NCBI GenBank assembly: GCA_012271135.1 | Contig: JAAXGZ010000021.1 | Location: 1-64,000, forward strand | Length of the DNA: 64,000 nt | Origin: Caldilineales bacterium | Lineage (GTDB): Bacteria > Chloroflexota > Anaerolineae > Caldilineales > Caldilineaceae | Reading direction: 5' to 3' | Shown: in pieces, positions 42,991-54,194 of the stretch | Layout: every line of letters begins with the position of its first letter | Position numbering within the stretch: position 1 is the stretch's first letter | The notes under the pieces: model-generated | Databases searched by the model: none | Seen by the model: only the letters and a program-made list of their open reading frames with translations | Told to the model about the DNA's origin: nothing | Made by a program: the position numbers and the translations under genes

Positions 42991-45900
42991 CTACATCCCG
43001 TCTCCCGGTCCCAGATCCTCCGAGGCTAGTTCGACGAAGACCGGCTCGGGCTCCAGCAGTCCCAGCCTGACCGTGGGCCGAACGCCGTTGAAGGCTTTGG
43101 CGAAAGCCTGTACGTACCCTTTCATTTGCTTCCGGAAGAACTTCCGCGCCGCGTCGGGTTGCCGGGACCAAGCCCCGGTCTTCCAGTCCACAAGGTGCCA
43201 AGCCCCGCGGCCATCCTGAAAGAGCAGGTCCAGCCTGAGGTTGCGGGTGCGTCCCGCTAGTTCCGCGGACACCGGCATCTCCGTGAAGAGGCGGTCCGCC
43301 GAATTGATCTCCCGGCTGAACGGCAGTTCCCGGAGACGCAGCAGGCATTGCTGGATGTCCCTGGCATCCGGGGCCGCCAGCATGGGATAGCCCTGAAGCC
43401 TGAAGGCGACCAGATCCAGCAGTTCGTCCTCGGACATCGAGAACCACCGCCGCCACAAACCAAGGACCTCGTGGGCCAGGTCGCCCCTCTGCGTCTGCCG
43501 CGTGTTTTCGGGTTGGAACCGGGTACCGCCCTGTGCGGCTGCCCTGGCATGGATCGTCAGGCTGTCGGCTACGGCCGGCTCCTGTGCCAGTCTCAAATCA
43601 CTGTTGGTCCAGGTTGGGCGCTCCCCGCGTCCCAATGCCCCAGCCTGGTCCTTATGGGTAGCAACCTTCCCAAGGTCCCTGTAGACCGCCAAGTCGTACT
43701 CGTGCCAATGCCTCTGAACCACCGGAGCATCCACGGCAAACAGCGGAATGGGCTGCGGTGACGATGGCGGGTCCCCCTGTTCCTGCGCCGCGGCCCGCTC
43801 CAGGGCGGCCGCCAGTTCCGCCGACCAGAGTTCCGACTTCCGGGAATTCGTGTTCCAGCCACTAAGGACCAGCAAATCCGCGGCACGGGTGCAGGCCACG
43901 TAGAAAAGACGCCGGCTCTCCGCATGCTGTCTGCGCTTCTCCATCTCCTTGACCAGTTGGAAACTGAAGGGCTCGGTTGGTTCGCCGTTTTCATCGGGTA
44001 CCATGCAGACCAGATGGTTGGGATTGGAAGCCAGAACCGGCAGCGGCCTGCGGGGTCCTTCCCGGGTCCAGTCGTGTTCAAGATATGGCACGAACACCAC
44101 GGGGAACTCCAGTCCCTTGGCACCGTGCACCGTCATGATGCGTACGGCTTCGCCGTCTTCGGGTTCGGTGCCTGCCTCCCGTTGGTTGGCCTGCCGATCC
44201 TGGCTCGCCAGCCGGCGCAGGAACTCGCCCAGCCCTTCCCCGCGGCATTGGAATGCCAGCCATTGCAGCGACTCGAGATCGTCCAGACAGCCCTGCGCCC
44301 GATACGGGTCCGCACTGCCGGCCAGAACACTTTCGTACCCGGTCTCACCCAGGATCTCCGCCAGCAGTCGATCCGGGGAGAGCACAAGCGCCTTGGCCCT
44401 CAGCGCGGACAGGACCTGATGTGCAAATTCGGCCTTGGTCCGCTGATCGGCCTCCAGTTCCGACAGCGCTTCGCCATCCAGGTTCGCCGCCCCCATCGCC
44501 GCCAGGTTTCCCGCCAGGAGGAACAGGGACTCGTCGCTAAGGCCAAACAACGGCGAACGCAGGGCGGCTGCCAGACTGAACCGATCAGAGGGTCGGCGCA
44601 GCCACCGCAGCAGGGCGACGACACTGCGGATGTGGGCCTGGAGTTTCAGGTCCGTGCCGTCCACCACTCTGAACGGGACCTGTTGCTCACGCAGGGCTTC
44701 CTCCAACAACGGGAGATGGGTGCGGGTGCGGAGGAGGATCGCTGCGTCGCCGTAGCGGAAGGCTCGAATCTCCCTCTCCACCTTGTGGGACAGGTCCAGA
44801 ACGGGACGACCCGAATCCCGAATCTCCCTGAGGCGGTTTGCGATGAAGTCGAACTCGGCCAGCCGCTTTACTTCGGAGGCCTGGTCCCACTGTCCGCGAC
44901 CGGTACCGGTGTCCGAGGTCTGTTCGGCTTCCAACAATGTATGCACCTCCAGGGACGGCTGCCTTACGGGAGCTCCGCGGTTGGACGTCAGATCCATGGA
45001 TACTGCTTCATAGTCCTGGTAACCGTGCGCGCTCAGCGGTTGAAACACATCCTTGAAGATCGCATTGGTGGCCGCGATCAGCTCCCGGTGGGTCCGGAAG
45101 GATTCGGACAGGGTATCCAGCGGCTGTGCCGATTGGCTTTGGATGTCTGCGGCCAGCTTCACGAACTCCGCCACTTCGGCTCCGCGGAAACGGTAGATGC
45201 TCTGCTTGGTGTCCCCCACGGCAAACAGTCGGCCCGGACGACGGCCTTCATCAACCCAAGCGCCCGTCCGGGCCGCCAGGCATCCGATGATTTCCTGCTG
45301 CAGTGGATTGATGTCCTGATACTCGTCCACCAGAAGGTGGTTGATTCCCAGAATGGCGGATCTCACCCGTGAAGCGGGCTGCGCCGCATGAGCCTTGAGC
45401 AGGTGCAGCGCCTTGAGTTCCAGGTCGTCGAAGGTCAGCAGGTGGCGTTCCCGCTTGACGGCGTGCAGGTGGCGGTTGGTCTGTTTCCACGCCGAGTGCC
45501 AGAGGACAAGCAGTCGCAGCGCCTCCCGGTCCTGCTCATCCAGTTCCCCGCCAACCGAACCGACCCGGACGCGAGCCAGCCGGTCACACAGATCGTGTAC
45601 GAACCGCCAAGCTGCGTTGCAGCACTGCTTGAGTTCCGGATCCATCTTGTTGCCACCCACATCCCGGATGGATTTGGGCCAATCCTCGGTGTTGAATGCT
45701 TCCCGCGCCTGGTCCCAGTGGCCTTCGATTAGGAGCTGGAGGGCCCCCAAGGCCCAGGCACACCTTGTTTGAAGCGTGCTCTTGACATTCGGATCGCGGA
45801 CCGCAGCCTCCAAAACTGCCCGCATGCCCGCCAGATCCCGTTGCCCAATCTCGGAAGTGACTGCCGCCTCCGCTTCGGCATGGGCTGCCTGCCACACCTT

Positions 45901-46470
45901 GCGCAAACACTCCTCCACCGGCCCCGCTTCCTCCATGCCGGCCAGCAAATGCTCCTTGGTGAGCAGATCCGCCAACACCTGCCTGAACACTGCCGGCTCG
46001 AAGATTCGGACCAGCTCGACTTCAGGCAATCCGGTCCCGTCGATTTCCCGGCAGTAGCGGCGCACTGCCTCTGCGCGCAGGGATGCCGTCCTGATCTCGT
46101 CGGCCACCTCGAAGTCCGGATCAATGCCCGCCTCCACGGCATGCTCGGTCAGCAGACGCTGGCAGAAACTGTGCACGGTGGTTACCTGCAACGAGTCGAG
46201 TTCCGCGATGCGGGGCTGCCACACCCCGGGGTCGTCGCAGGCCCGGACGTTAATCTCCCGACGAATGCGCTGGCGCATGGACATGGCCGCCGCCTTCGTA
46301 AACGTAATCGCCACGACCGATCGCAGGGGCCATCCCGGTCTGCGCTCCAGTACATGCAGGAACCGCTGGACCAGGACATGGGTCTTGCCCGTCCCGGCTC
46401 CCGCCATCACCGATTGGTTCCGGTCAATCGACCTGATGGCCGCCCTTTGTTCCGGCGTAACGTTGTTCAT
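42991..46470 (-). CDS. addA: AddA helicase-nuclease subunit (RecBCD-like double-strand-break repair)
   Basis: 1159 residues. UvrD-like helicase motifs: AGAGTGKTHVLVQRFLHVL (I), VVAITFTKAAAMSMRQRIRREI (Ia), LLVDEYQDINPLQQEII (II), RLFAVGDTKQSIYRFRGAEVAEF (III) and IMTVHGAKGLEFPVVFVPYL (V). The C-terminal RecB-type nuclease shows LRLDLLFQDGRGAWHLVDWKTG (D and D-x-K). The start at 46470 is chosen because ATG-A overlaps the addB stop (TGA 46467-46469); an upstream Met would be longer but overlaps more. AddAB processes DNA ends to load RecA, present at 37010. Last gene of the carB-carA-addB-addA transcript. Confidence 0.92.
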   Translation of the reverse strand: MNNVTPEQRAAIRSIDRNQSVMAGAGTGKTHVLVQRFLHVLERRPGWPLRSVVAITFTKAAAMSMRQRIRREINVRACDDPGVWQPRIAELDSLQVTTVHSFCQRLLTEHAVEAGIDPDFEVADEIRTASLRAEAVRRYCREIDGTGLPEVELVRIFEPAVFRQVLADLLTKEHLLAGMEEAGPVEECLRKVWQAAHAEAEAAVTSEIGQRDLAGMRAVLEAAVRDPNVKSTLQTRCAWALGALQLLIEGHWDQAREAFNTEDWPKSIRDVGGNKMDPELKQCCNAAWRFVHDLCDRLARVRVGSVGGELDEQDREALRLLVLWHSAWKQTNRHLHAVKRERHLLTFDDLELKALHLLKAHAAQPASRVRSAILGINHLLVDEYQDINPLQQEIIGCLAARTGAWVDEGRRPGRLFAVGDTKQSIYRFRGAEVAEFVKLAADIQSQSAQPLDTLSESFRTHRELIAATNAIFKDVFQPLSAHGYQDYEAVSMDLTSNRGAPVRQPSLEVHTLLEAEQTSDTGTGRGQWDQASEVKRLAEFDFIANRLREIRDSGRPVLDLSHKVEREIRAFRYGDAAILLRTRTHLPLLEEALREQQVPFRVVDGTDLKLQAHIRSVVALLRWLRRPSDRFSLAAALRSPLFGLSDESLFLLAGNLAAMGAANLDGEALSELEADQRTKAEFAHQVLSALRAKALVLSPDRLLAEILGETGYESVLAGSADPYRAQGCLDDLESLQWLAFQCRGEGLGEFLRRLASQDRQANQREAGTEPEDGEAVRIMTVHGAKGLEFPVVFVPYLEHDWTREGPRRPLPVLASNPNHLVCMVPDENGEPTEPFSFQLVKEMEKRRQHAESRRLFYVACTRAADLLVLSGWNTNSRKSELWSAELAAALERAAAQEQGDPPSSPQPIPLFAVDAPVVQRHWHEYDLAVYRDLGKVATHKDQAGALGRGERPTWTNSDLRLAQEPAVADSLTIHARAAAQGGTRFQPENTRQTQRGDLAHEVLGLWRRWFSMSEDELLDLVAFRLQGYPMLAAPDARDIQQCLLRLRELPFSREINSADRLFTEMPVSAELAGRTRNLRLDLLFQDGRGAWHLVDWKTGAWSRQPDAARKFFRKQMKGYVQAFAKAFNGVRPTVRLGLLEPEPVFVELASEDLGPGDGM

Positions 46471-49400
46471 GCGGACTTCAGGCGACGGCGCCCCTTGTTG
46501 CGACTTCGCCATGAGGGCTGACAGAATTCGGCCTTCCCGCACCAGGGGGCGCAGGACAATGTCGCCCGGTCCAACTGCCGCGGCGCGCTGGGGAATGTGC
46601 CGTCCGTGACGTCGGCGACAATATGGTCCAACTGCTTCAGCACGGCCTCGACCAGCGGATCACCGTCGTTGTGCGGCGCAACGATTTCCGGGCTGGTCTT
46701 GCGGGCCCCGCTTCTTGGCCCCCTCCGTTCCAGGTTGCGGACGTTCCAGTAGGCACTGTAGGCAACCGGCCCCATGCGGTTGTGCACGGCCCGTCCGTAC
46801 AGCACCGCCTGCAGGGTTTTGCCTCTCTCTATATCCGACTTGGTCTTTCCCGAACGCTTGTAGTCAATCACGCGCAGGTTCCCCTCGCCGTCCACATCAA
46901 TGCGGTCGGCGACGCCTCCCAGGCGGACGGATCCCGTCTCCTTCAATAGGTCGCTGTCCTCAATCCACTCCATCCACTTTTCGTGGTGCATGGGCATCCA
47001 GGCATCCGAGGCGAGATGGTCCGGGTCCTCCAAGTCCGCGAGAACCAGTTGGATTAGGTTCCGCCTAATCTGCTCCTGGTCATGGCTTTCCAGGGGATAG
47101 GGCTGGTACTTCAACCGGACATGCCGGGAATCGTCGCCCTCGGCCAGCACTTCGGTCACCAGATCCTCGACTTGTCTCTCGCTCAGTTGTGCCAGGCTCC
47201 GGCCCCTCAGCTTTCCGTAAATGCGTTCCAGCGCATCGTGGTAGATGTTGCCTTCCACCACCGGCGGCATCCCTTCCTCGGGTGTTGCGTCAGGCTTTAG
47301 GCCCAGTACTCGTTCAGCGAAGAACCCCAGGGGGCAGACCGGAAAGTTTTCGAGGGCACTGGGACTCCAACGATGGTCCGTGCCGAATCGGGTTCGCAGG
47401 CGGTGCAGGACCGTCGGACTGGACAAAACGCCCTCATAACAGGCCGCCGCTGCGGTGTCGGCGCGTAATGCGTCCACGCGGGCCAAGTCCTCGACACGTT
47501 TCAAGTCCGCTGCAATGCCCGCCTCAACGGCCAAAGTCCTGTAGGCCGCTCCCTCCCGTACCCTGTGCCGAAGCAGTTCCCGCAAGGAAGCGGGACGCTC
47601 GTCCCCAGTTTGGACATCTCCGTCACCGGGCCAAAAGGGCGAGGCTGGAACCAGACCGGATTCAAGCGCGCCGCCGGTGATGGACTTCCGGGAGCGGCTC
47701 AGATACAGGCGGTCCGCGCATCCGGACACAAGCATGTCCCATTGCAGCCAGGCCATTCGGTGGTCGTGGGCGCGCAATTCAAGCGCGTGGTTGTCGCGCT
47801 CGCGTGCCGAGAAAATGGGGTCGGCCGGAGGAGTGGCCGGTAGCGATCCCTCGTTGAGACCCAACACGAACAGATACCGTGTCGGCACCATCCAGCCGTG
47901 GTTGAACTCGAGAACCGACACGGACTCCTCGGATTCGTACAGGGGGACCGACCGTTGCTCAATCTGATCCAGAAGGCGTCGCCTCAGATCCAGCCACTGG
48001 ACGCGCCTGTCAACCGGTACCGAGCGCCGTGCCGCCGCGACCATCTGTTCCAACTCCAGGCGAACGGCTTCGGCAAGAGCCTTCTCTGCGGGTTCGATTT
48101 CCGAGGGAATGCCAATCCCAACCCCTTCCGGCTGCAACAGGTCCCGGACCCAGCTCAACAGACTGCGTTCGTCCTCGGTATTCGGCGGAGTCAACCCGTC
48201 CAACAGACATTGGGCAACACATTCCAGGTCCCGGCGGAGATCGGCCGGCTCTTCCTTCAGACCCATGTCCCTTAGAAGGTGTCGGTCCCAGTCGGCATCT
48301 GCGTGAAACGGACTCAGCCATTGTTCCCTGCCCTGGATCACGCCGAAGGCCTGCGTCAGGGTACGCAGGTGTTCCAGGTAATCGGTTTCCATGCCCGGAT
48401 GGAACAGCCAGGGCGACAGCAGCAAGTCCCAAGTCTCTGCAAGAGTGAACTCGGGTGCTGTCAGCAGTGCCTGTCGGAACGCCAGGCACAACGGGTGTTC
48501 CGCCAAGGGCAGGGAGAGATTCAGGGGAACCCGGTACTCCGCCGCCACCCGGCGCAGGAGTGAATTCCAGTCGCGCAAGGAGGGAACGCACAAAGTGACA
48601 TCCTTCAATTCGACGTGACCGGTCTGGAGCATCTGCTTGACGCGGCGCAGCACCCAGCGCACCTCGTCCTCGGCGGTCGGCCACTCCGCCACTTCATCGG
48701 CCTTTCTCTCGGCAGACCCGAGACCGGGCGCAGACCTGTGAGGTTCCCCAAGTTCCTCGGCCGAGACGTCGGAGCGGGCACGGCCCAACTTCGAATGACC
48801 GGCGGGCAGAAACACCCCAACCTGTGTTCCGCGCCGCTGCAGCGACTTCAGGCAATTCCGTTGCAAGGGGGTAAAGCCGACGAAGCCGGCCACTAGAAGA
48901 CCAGTAACGAGATCCAGGTCGGCGGTGTCATCCTGCAGCAGTGAGCACGCGTGCGTCAGGGCGACGGCCGGATCCCGAATCCCTGTCTGTTCCTGCCGCT
49001 CAACATATCGGTCGTACAACAGGGACAGATCCCGGTTCCGCGTCCCGCCACCCGCTCCGGCCCAGTCCCGGAAGACATCGGGCGCGATGGCCTGATGCTG
49101 CATCTCCTTGAACCAGACCAGAAGGCGATGCTGGAAACCCGGCAGGAGCAGTGAATCCTGGATCTCGCTTTGCAGGCCTTCGGCGTGAGCCTCTTCGGCG
49201 ATGGTCGCCACGAGCAGCACCTGGTCTTCAGGTTGCAGAAGACGCGAATCGAGTCCGGCCTGTCCCAGCAACCGGGTCGTCAACCTGCCAAAGCCGAAGG
49301 AATGCACATTCAGCCGCGTGGCAGGCCGCCGCCGCCACACGGCCTCCAGCGCGGGTGGCAACAGCACCCAGACCGCCGCCAGGGGATCGCCGGACTGCAG

Positions 49401-49481
49401 CCGGGCGATCCCCTTCCGAACGCCCCCCAGCGCCTGTTCGTTGGTGTAGACCCGAACAACCTGCAGGCCGGACATGGGCAT
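46467..49481 (-). CDS. addB: AddB nuclease subunit with iron-sulfur staple
   Basis: 1004 residues. The N-terminal helicase-like part has lost the canonical Walker A (AVWVLLPPALEAVWRRR), as expected for AddB. The C-terminal RecB-type nuclease has GVADRIDVDGEGNLRVIDYKRSGK (D and D-Y-K). Four Cys could hold the 4Fe-4S cluster: one in ENFPVCPLGFFAERVL and three in SCAPWCGKAEFC. The last trio is C-x3-C-x5-C, whereas Bacillus AddB has C-x2-C-x5-C. It starts 20 bp after the carA stop and overlaps addA by 4 bp. AddB contributes the second nuclease and Chi recognition. Confidence 0.88.
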   Translation of the reverse strand: MPMSGLQVVRVYTNEQALGGVRKGIARLQSGDPLAAVWVLLPPALEAVWRRRPATRLNVHSFGFGRLTTRLLGQAGLDSRLLQPEDQVLLVATIAEEAHAEGLQSEIQDSLLLPGFQHRLLVWFKEMQHQAIAPDVFRDWAGAGGGTRNRDLSLLYDRYVERQEQTGIRDPAVALTHACSLLQDDTADLDLVTGLLVAGFVGFTPLQRNCLKSLQRRGTQVGVFLPAGHSKLGRARSDVSAEELGEPHRSAPGLGSAERKADEVAEWPTAEDEVRWVLRRVKQMLQTGHVELKDVTLCVPSLRDWNSLLRRVAAEYRVPLNLSLPLAEHPLCLAFRQALLTAPEFTLAETWDLLLSPWLFHPGMETDYLEHLRTLTQAFGVIQGREQWLSPFHADADWDRHLLRDMGLKEEPADLRRDLECVAQCLLDGLTPPNTEDERSLLSWVRDLLQPEGVGIGIPSEIEPAEKALAEAVRLELEQMVAAARRSVPVDRRVQWLDLRRRLLDQIEQRSVPLYESEESVSVLEFNHGWMVPTRYLFVLGLNEGSLPATPPADPIFSARERDNHALELRAHDHRMAWLQWDMLVSGCADRLYLSRSRKSITGGALESGLVPASPFWPGDGDVQTGDERPASLRELLRHRVREGAAYRTLAVEAGIAADLKRVEDLARVDALRADTAAAACYEGVLSSPTVLHRLRTRFGTDHRWSPSALENFPVCPLGFFAERVLGLKPDATPEEGMPPVVEGNIYHDALERIYGKLRGRSLAQLSERQVEDLVTEVLAEGDDSRHVRLKYQPYPLESHDQEQIRRNLIQLVLADLEDPDHLASDAWMPMHHEKWMEWIEDSDLLKETGSVRLGGVADRIDVDGEGNLRVIDYKRSGKTKSDIERGKTLQAVLYGRAVHNRMGPVAYSAYWNVRNLERRGPRSGARKTSPEIVAPHNDGDPLVEAVLKQLDHIVADVTDGTFPSAPRQLDRATLSCAPWCGKAEFCQPSWRSRNKGRRRLKSA

Positions 49482-49501
49482 AGGTTGCGTTCGGGTTGGT
49501 C

Positions 49502-50665
49502 TTAGCCGGTAGCCGGCTGCCGGCGGCGCACCAGATGCACGAATTCCGCAAACAGCCGGTCCGCATCGTGCGGACCAGGGCTGGCCTCCGGATGATACTG
49601 AACGCTGAACACGGGCCTGTCCTTCAGGCGCAGGCCCTCCACCGTCTTGTCGTTCAGGTTCCAGTGGGTAATTTCCACGTTGTCCGGCAGGCCGTCGTGC
49701 AGCACGCTGTAGTTGTGGTTCTGCGAAGTGATCTGAACATTGCCGGCCGCCAGGTCGCTGACCGGCTGGTTGCCCCCGTGGTGGCCGAACTTGAGCTTGT
49801 AGGTCTCCGCGCCTAGGGCCTGGGCAATGATTTGGTGGCCCAAGCAGATGCCGAACAGGGGCACCCTGCTCTCAATCAACTGTCGGGCCGTCTCCGTCAC
49901 GTAGTGCAGGGCACCGGGATCGCCCGGGCCGTTGCTCAGGAAAAGGCCGTCGGGATTCATCGCCAGGACCTCGGCCGCGGAGGTGGAGGCCGGCACCACT
50001 TCGACCCGAAAGCCCTGGCTGGCCAGGCGGCGCAGGATGTTGTACTTGATGCCCAGGTCCCAAGCCACAACCAGAGGCTGCCGTTCCATCTCGACCGGTT
50101 CCGGCAATTCCCCCGAAGCCACCGGCTCCCATGGGGCATCGGTCGTCTCAGCCCAGGCGTAGGGTTCGGCGCAGGTCACTTCGCGCACCAAGTCCCGGCC
50201 TTCCAGCCCTTCAAAGTCCCGAGCCCGGACCAGGAGTTGCTCCGGGTTCAGGGAACCGTCCGTGCACAGGGCCGCATGCACCACCCCCTGTTCGCGGATG
50301 TGTCGGGTCAACAGCCGGGTGTCGATGTCGCTGATGCCGGGCACGCCGGCTTCGGCCAGCCAGTCCGGCAGGGACCGCGTGGCCCGCCAGCTGGACACAT
50401 GACGGCTGACTTCGCGCACGATCAGGGCTGTCAGGCGGGGACGTGCGCTTTCGATGTCCTCTTCGTTGATGCCGGTGTTGCCAATGTGGGGCGTGGTCAT
50501 GCAAACCATCTGTCCCTGATAGGAGGGATCCGTGATCACCTCCTGGTATCCGGTCAGGCAGGTGTTGAACACCACCTCTCCAACCTCCACCGTCTCCGCG
50601 CCGAACCCTTGGCCGACGAAAACGGTGCCGTCCGACAGCACCAGATGGGCGCGCTGCCCGTTCAC
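49502..50665 (-). CDS. carA: Carbamoyl-phosphate synthase small subunit
   Basis: 387 residues. Glutaminase subunit that supplies ammonia to CarB. N-terminal domain [42 protein letters not shown], class-I glutaminase with [44 protein letters not shown] (catalytic Cys in CLGHQ) and [19 protein letters not shown] (His/Glu of the triad). GTG start whose GTGA overlaps the carB stop. Here carB is upstream of carA, the reverse of the usual order. Confidence 0.97.
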   Translation of the reverse strand: MNGQRAHLVLSDGTVFVGQGFGAETVEVGEVVFNTCLTGYQEVITDPSYQGQMVCMTTPHIGNTGINEEDIESARPRLTALIVREVSRHVSSWRATRSLPDWLAEAGVPGISDIDTRLLTRHIREQGVVHAALCTDGSLNPEQLLVRARDFEGLEGRDLVREVTCAEPYAWAETTDAPWEPVASGELPEPVEMERQPLVVAWDLGIKYNILRRLASQGFRVEVVPASTSAAEVLAMNPDGLFLSNGPGDPGALHYVTETARQLIESRVPLFGICLGHQIIAQALGAETYKLKFGHHGGNQPVSDLAAGNVQITSQNHNYSVLHDGLPDNVEITHWNLNDKTVEGLRLKDRPVFSVQYHPEASPGPHDADRLFAEFVHLVRRRQPATG

Positions 50666-53600
50666 GGGACCGGCTCCGCGATGGCGTAGTTCTGCAGGCT
50701 GCGCACGTCCGCATCCTGTTCCTGAAGAGCCCGAATGCCGGTCACAGCCGCCGCGGCCGCGGGCATGGTGGTCAGAATGGGAATGGCCAGCCGGGTGGCC
50801 AGAGCCCGGATCCGGGCACCGTGGCGCCGGCTGCGCGGTCCCTTGGGCGTGTTCACCACCAAATCCACATGCCCGTCCTGCATGGCCTCGATCACGGTAC
50901 TGCCCTCCTCTCCAGCCTTGCGCAGCTGCTGGACTTCCAAGCCCGCCGCCCGAAGGAACGCCGCTGTACCCTGAGTGGCCAGCAGCCGGAACCCGAGTGC
51001 ATGCAGTTCACGGGCGATGGACAGGGCATCCGGCTTGTCCTGATCATTGACGGTCAGCAATGCACCGCCACGCACCGGCAGCGGTGATCCGGCCTGTTCC
51101 TGGCTCTTGGCAAAGGCATTGCCGAAGTCCGGGGCGTGCCCCATCACCTCACCGGTGGAGCGCATTTCCGGTCCCAGGATGGTATCCACGCCGGTGAATT
51201 TCTTCCAGGGCAGCACGGCCTCCTTGACAAAGAAGCCGTTCACCGACGGTTCCTCCGTCAGGCCAAGCTCCGCCAGTGTGGAACCCAGCATGACCTTGGC
51301 GGCAATCTTGGCCAGTTGCACGCCCGTGGCCTTGGACACGTAGGGAACGGTGCGGCTGGCCCGCGGATTCACCTCCAGGACATACACATCTTCACCCTGA
51401 ATGGCGTACTGCACGTTCATCAGCCCCCGCACGTGCAGGGCCATGCCCAGCCGGTGCGTATGGCTGCGCAACAGGTCCAGGACGTTGGCCGACAACCGAT
51501 GCGGCGGCAGAACGCAGGCACTGTCGCCACTGTGCACCCCGGCGCCTTCCACGTGCTGCATGATGCCGCCGATCACCACCTGCCGCCCATCGCAAATCGC
51601 GTCGACATCCACCTCGATCGCACCATTCAGGAACTGATCGACATAGAGGGGATGATGGGGCGACACCTGGGCCGCGGCCTGGATGTAGGTCTTGAGATCA
51701 ACCTCGTCGTGCACGATGGCCATGGCCCGTCCCCCCAACACGAACGACGGGCGCACCACCACCGGATAACCGATGGTCTCCACCACCGCCAGGGCCTGGT
51801 CCAGGTTGCGCGCCAGGCCGTGGGCGGGCGCGGGGATGTCCAGTTCCGCCAGCAGGTCGCTGAAGCGATCCCGGTCCTCGGCCAGATCGATGCTGGCGGG
51901 CGAGGTGCCCAGGATCGGCACACCATCCCTTTCCAGGTTCGTTGCCAGGTTCAACGGAGTCTGTCCACCGTACTGCACGATGACCCCCGCCAGATCGCCG
52001 TTGGCGGCTTCCCGCTGGACGATATGCAGGACGTCCTCACGCGTCAGCGGCTCGAAGTAGAGGCGGGTACTGGTGTCGTAGTCCGTGCTCACCGTCTCCG
52101 GATTGCAGTTGACCATGATGGTCTCGTAACCCATCTCCTGCAGCGCGAAGCTGGCGTGGACACAGCAGTAGTCGAACTCGATGCCCTGTCCGATGCGGTT
52201 GGGTCCTCCGCCCAAGATCACCACTTTCCGGCGATCGGTGGGCAAGGCCTCGTCGCCCTCGTCGTAGCTGCTGTACAGGTAGGGTGTGAAGGCCTGAAAC
52301 TCCGCGGCACAGGTATCCACCTGGTGGTAGGTGGGGCGGATGTCCTGTTGCCAACGCGCCTCCCTGATGTCCACCTCCGACCATGGTTCCGTCCCGTTAT
52401 GCGAGAGCAACTCCGCCAGCTGAGCGTCGCTGAAACCCTGACGCTTGGCCTCCCGGAGGCTTTCGGCATCCGCCCTGGAAACCCGGCCAGCGGTTTCGAA
52501 CAACTGCTGCATCTGGTCCAGGAACCAGATGTCGAACCCGGTCATGCGGGCGAGGGTTTCCAAATCCCACTGCCGTTCCAGGGCGGTATACACCGCAAAC
52601 AACCGATCGCGGTTGGGCGTTCGCAGCAGATCTTCCAACTCGTTGTCGGTGACCGATCCTTCCAGCGGTCCCCAGCCGTTGCGGCCGATTTCGAGGCTGC
52701 GAATGCCCTTTTGCAGGGCGGCCTTGAAGGTGCGGCCAATGGACATCACCTCTCCCACGGACTTCATCTGCGGGCCCAGGCTGGACTCCACGCCGCTGAA
52801 CTTTTCAAAGGCCCAGCGGGGAATCTTCACGACCACATAGTCGATGGACGGCTCGAAGGCCGCCACGGTCTGCCGCGTGATGTCGTTGGTCAGCTCGTCC
52901 AGGTTGTAGCCCACCGCCACCAGGGCGGCCCACTTGGCGATGGGGAATCCGGTCGCCTTGGATGCCAACGCGCTCGAGCGCGAGACCCGCGGATTCATTT
53001 CGATGACCACAACCCGGCCGGTTTCCGGGTGCACGGCAAACTGAACGTTGGACCCGCCGGTCTCAACGCCCACGGCCCGCATGACCAGGCGCGCCTGATC
53101 GCGCAGCCGCTGCAGTTCCCGGTCCGTGAGGGTCTGGGCCGGGGCCACGGTGATGCTGTCCCCGGTATGGACGCCCATGGCGTCCAGGTTCTCGATGGAA
53201 CAGACCACGACGAAGTTGTCCGCGCCGTCGCGCATCACCTCGAGTTCGAATTCCTTCCAGCCGATCAGCGACTCCTCGATCAGGACGCTGCCAACGGGGC
53301 TTTCGCGCAGGCCCCAGGATACCTTGACATCGAACTCGTCCGGGGTATGGACGGTGCCGGCACCGCTGCCGCCCAGGGTGAAGCTGGGACGGATAAAGAT
53401 GGGGAAGCGGCCAATCGTTTCCGCGTGCCTGCGGGCCTCCTCCAGGGTCGTGGCCAGGAAGGAGTGGGGCGACTCGAGCCCGTATTCGGTGATGGCGTTC
53501 TTGAACAGCTCCCGATCCTCGGCCAGCTGCATCGACTCGAGACGGGCGCCGATGAGTTCCACGCCATACCGGTCCAGGACGCCGGCCGCCGCCAGATCGA

Positions 53601-53898
53601 CCGCCAGGTTGAGTCCCGTCTGGCCGCCGACGGTGGGCAGCAGGGCATCCGGTCGTTCCCGTGCAATGATCTTCTCCAGGTAGGGAACGGTCAGCGGCTC
53701 CACGTAGGTGGCATCCGCCATCTCCGGATCCGTCATGATGGTGGCCGGATTGGAGTTGACGAGGATGATGCGGAAGCCCGCCTGGCGGAGGGCCTTGCAC
53801 GCCTGGACACCGGAGTAGTCGAACTCGCAGGCTTGACCGATCACGATCGGACCTGATCCGATGATCAGGATGGATTCGATGTCGGTGCGGCGAGGCAT
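50662..53898 (-). CDS. carB: Carbamoyl-phosphate synthase large subunit
   Basis: 1078 residues, standard. Two ATP-grasp halves: [40 protein letters not shown] and the second [56 protein letters not shown]. The C-terminal MGS domain ends [20 protein letters not shown] ... [13 protein letters not shown], the site of allosteric control by pyrimidine nucleotides or ornithine. It makes carbamoyl phosphate for arginine and pyrimidine synthesis from bicarbonate, ammonia and two ATP. Start at 53898 ([14 protein letters not shown]). The frame is open 51 codons upstream but without conservation. Confidence 0.98.
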   Translation of the reverse strand: MPRRTDIESILIIGSGPIVIGQACEFDYSGVQACKALRQAGFRIILVNSNPATIMTDPEMADATYVEPLTVPYLEKIIARERPDALLPTVGGQTGLNLAVDLAAAGVLDRYGVELIGARLESMQLAEDRELFKNAITEYGLESPHSFLATTLEEARRHAETIGRFPIFIRPSFTLGGSGAGTVHTPDEFDVKVSWGLRESPVGSVLIEESLIGWKEFELEVMRDGADNFVVVCSIENLDAMGVHTGDSITVAPAQTLTDRELQRLRDQARLVMRAVGVETGGSNVQFAVHPETGRVVVIEMNPRVSRSSALASKATGFPIAKWAALVAVGYNLDELTNDITRQTVAAFEPSIDYVVVKIPRWAFEKFSGVESSLGPQMKSVGEVMSIGRTFKAALQKGIRSLEIGRNGWGPLEGSVTDNELEDLLRTPNRDRLFAVYTALERQWDLETLARMTGFDIWFLDQMQQLFETAGRVSRADAESLREAKRQGFSDAQLAELLSHNGTEPWSEVDIREARWQQDIRPTYHQVDTCAAEFQAFTPYLYSSYDEGDEALPTDRRKVVILGGGPNRIGQGIEFDYCCVHASFALQEMGYETIMVNCNPETVSTDYDTSTRLYFEPLTREDVLHIVQREAANGDLAGVIVQYGGQTPLNLATNLERDGVPILGTSPASIDLAEDRDRFSDLLAELDIPAPAHGLARNLDQALAVVETIGYPVVVRPSFVLGGRAMAIVHDEVDLKTYIQAAAQVSPHHPLYVDQFLNGAIEVDVDAICDGRQVVIGGIMQHVEGAGVHSGDSACVLPPHRLSANVLDLLRSHTHRLGMALHVRGLMNVQYAIQGEDVYVLEVNPRASRTVPYVSKATGVQLAKIAAKVMLGSTLAELGLTEEPSVNGFFVKEAVLPWKKFTGVDTILGPEMRSTGEVMGHAPDFGNAFAKSQEQAGSPLPVRGGALLTVNDQDKPDALSIARELHALGFRLLATQGTAAFLRAAGLEVQQLRKAGEEGSTVIEAMQDGHVDLVVNTPKGPRSRRHGARIRALATRLAIPILTTMPAAAAAVTGIRALQEQDADVRSLQNYAIAEPVP

Positions 53899-54158
53899 TG
53901 GAGCGGGGGTGGAGGAGCCGGAAGCAACCTGGAATTCTGCCGAAACCGCGGGATCGTACCACAGCAAATCCGGGTTTGATTGAGCAAGGGGAGTACTCAG
54001 ATCAGGGCTGGGTCGATGATGAGCTGCAAGCACCCGGATCCCCTCCGACAACGAGGTGGGCCACCGTCATTTCCGTGGCCGGCGCGCCTTCAGGCAGACC
54101 CTCATGCCACAGTAGCCCATTGACAATGCCGGGACAAGAGGTTGCCCGGTCCGCTCAG

Positions 54159-54186
54159 GGTTTCCCCGTACACGCGGGAGCAGACC
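54159..54186 (+). repeat. Degenerate type I-E-like CRISPR repeat
   Basis: GGTTTCCCCGTACACG followed by CGGGAGCAGACC, 28 bp, imperfect stem CCCCG/CGGG. It resembles type I-E repeats (ending GGGGATGAACC). The nearest similar copy is 169 bp downstream, so spacing is not that of an array. Confidence 0.4.
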
Positions 54187-54194
54187 GGCCCACC

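Noticed and set aside
51136-53856. A 906-codon open frame on the plus strand opposite carB
   Set aside because: It mirrors the carB codons on the other strand, has no family motifs and its protein is rich in G, H, Q and R as expected of an antisense reading of GC-rich genes. carB is unambiguous.
53899-54158. Riboswitch or attenuator upstream of carB
   Set aside because: No recognisable PyrR site, T-box or uracil-type leader was seen; the sequence looks like mobile-element debris.
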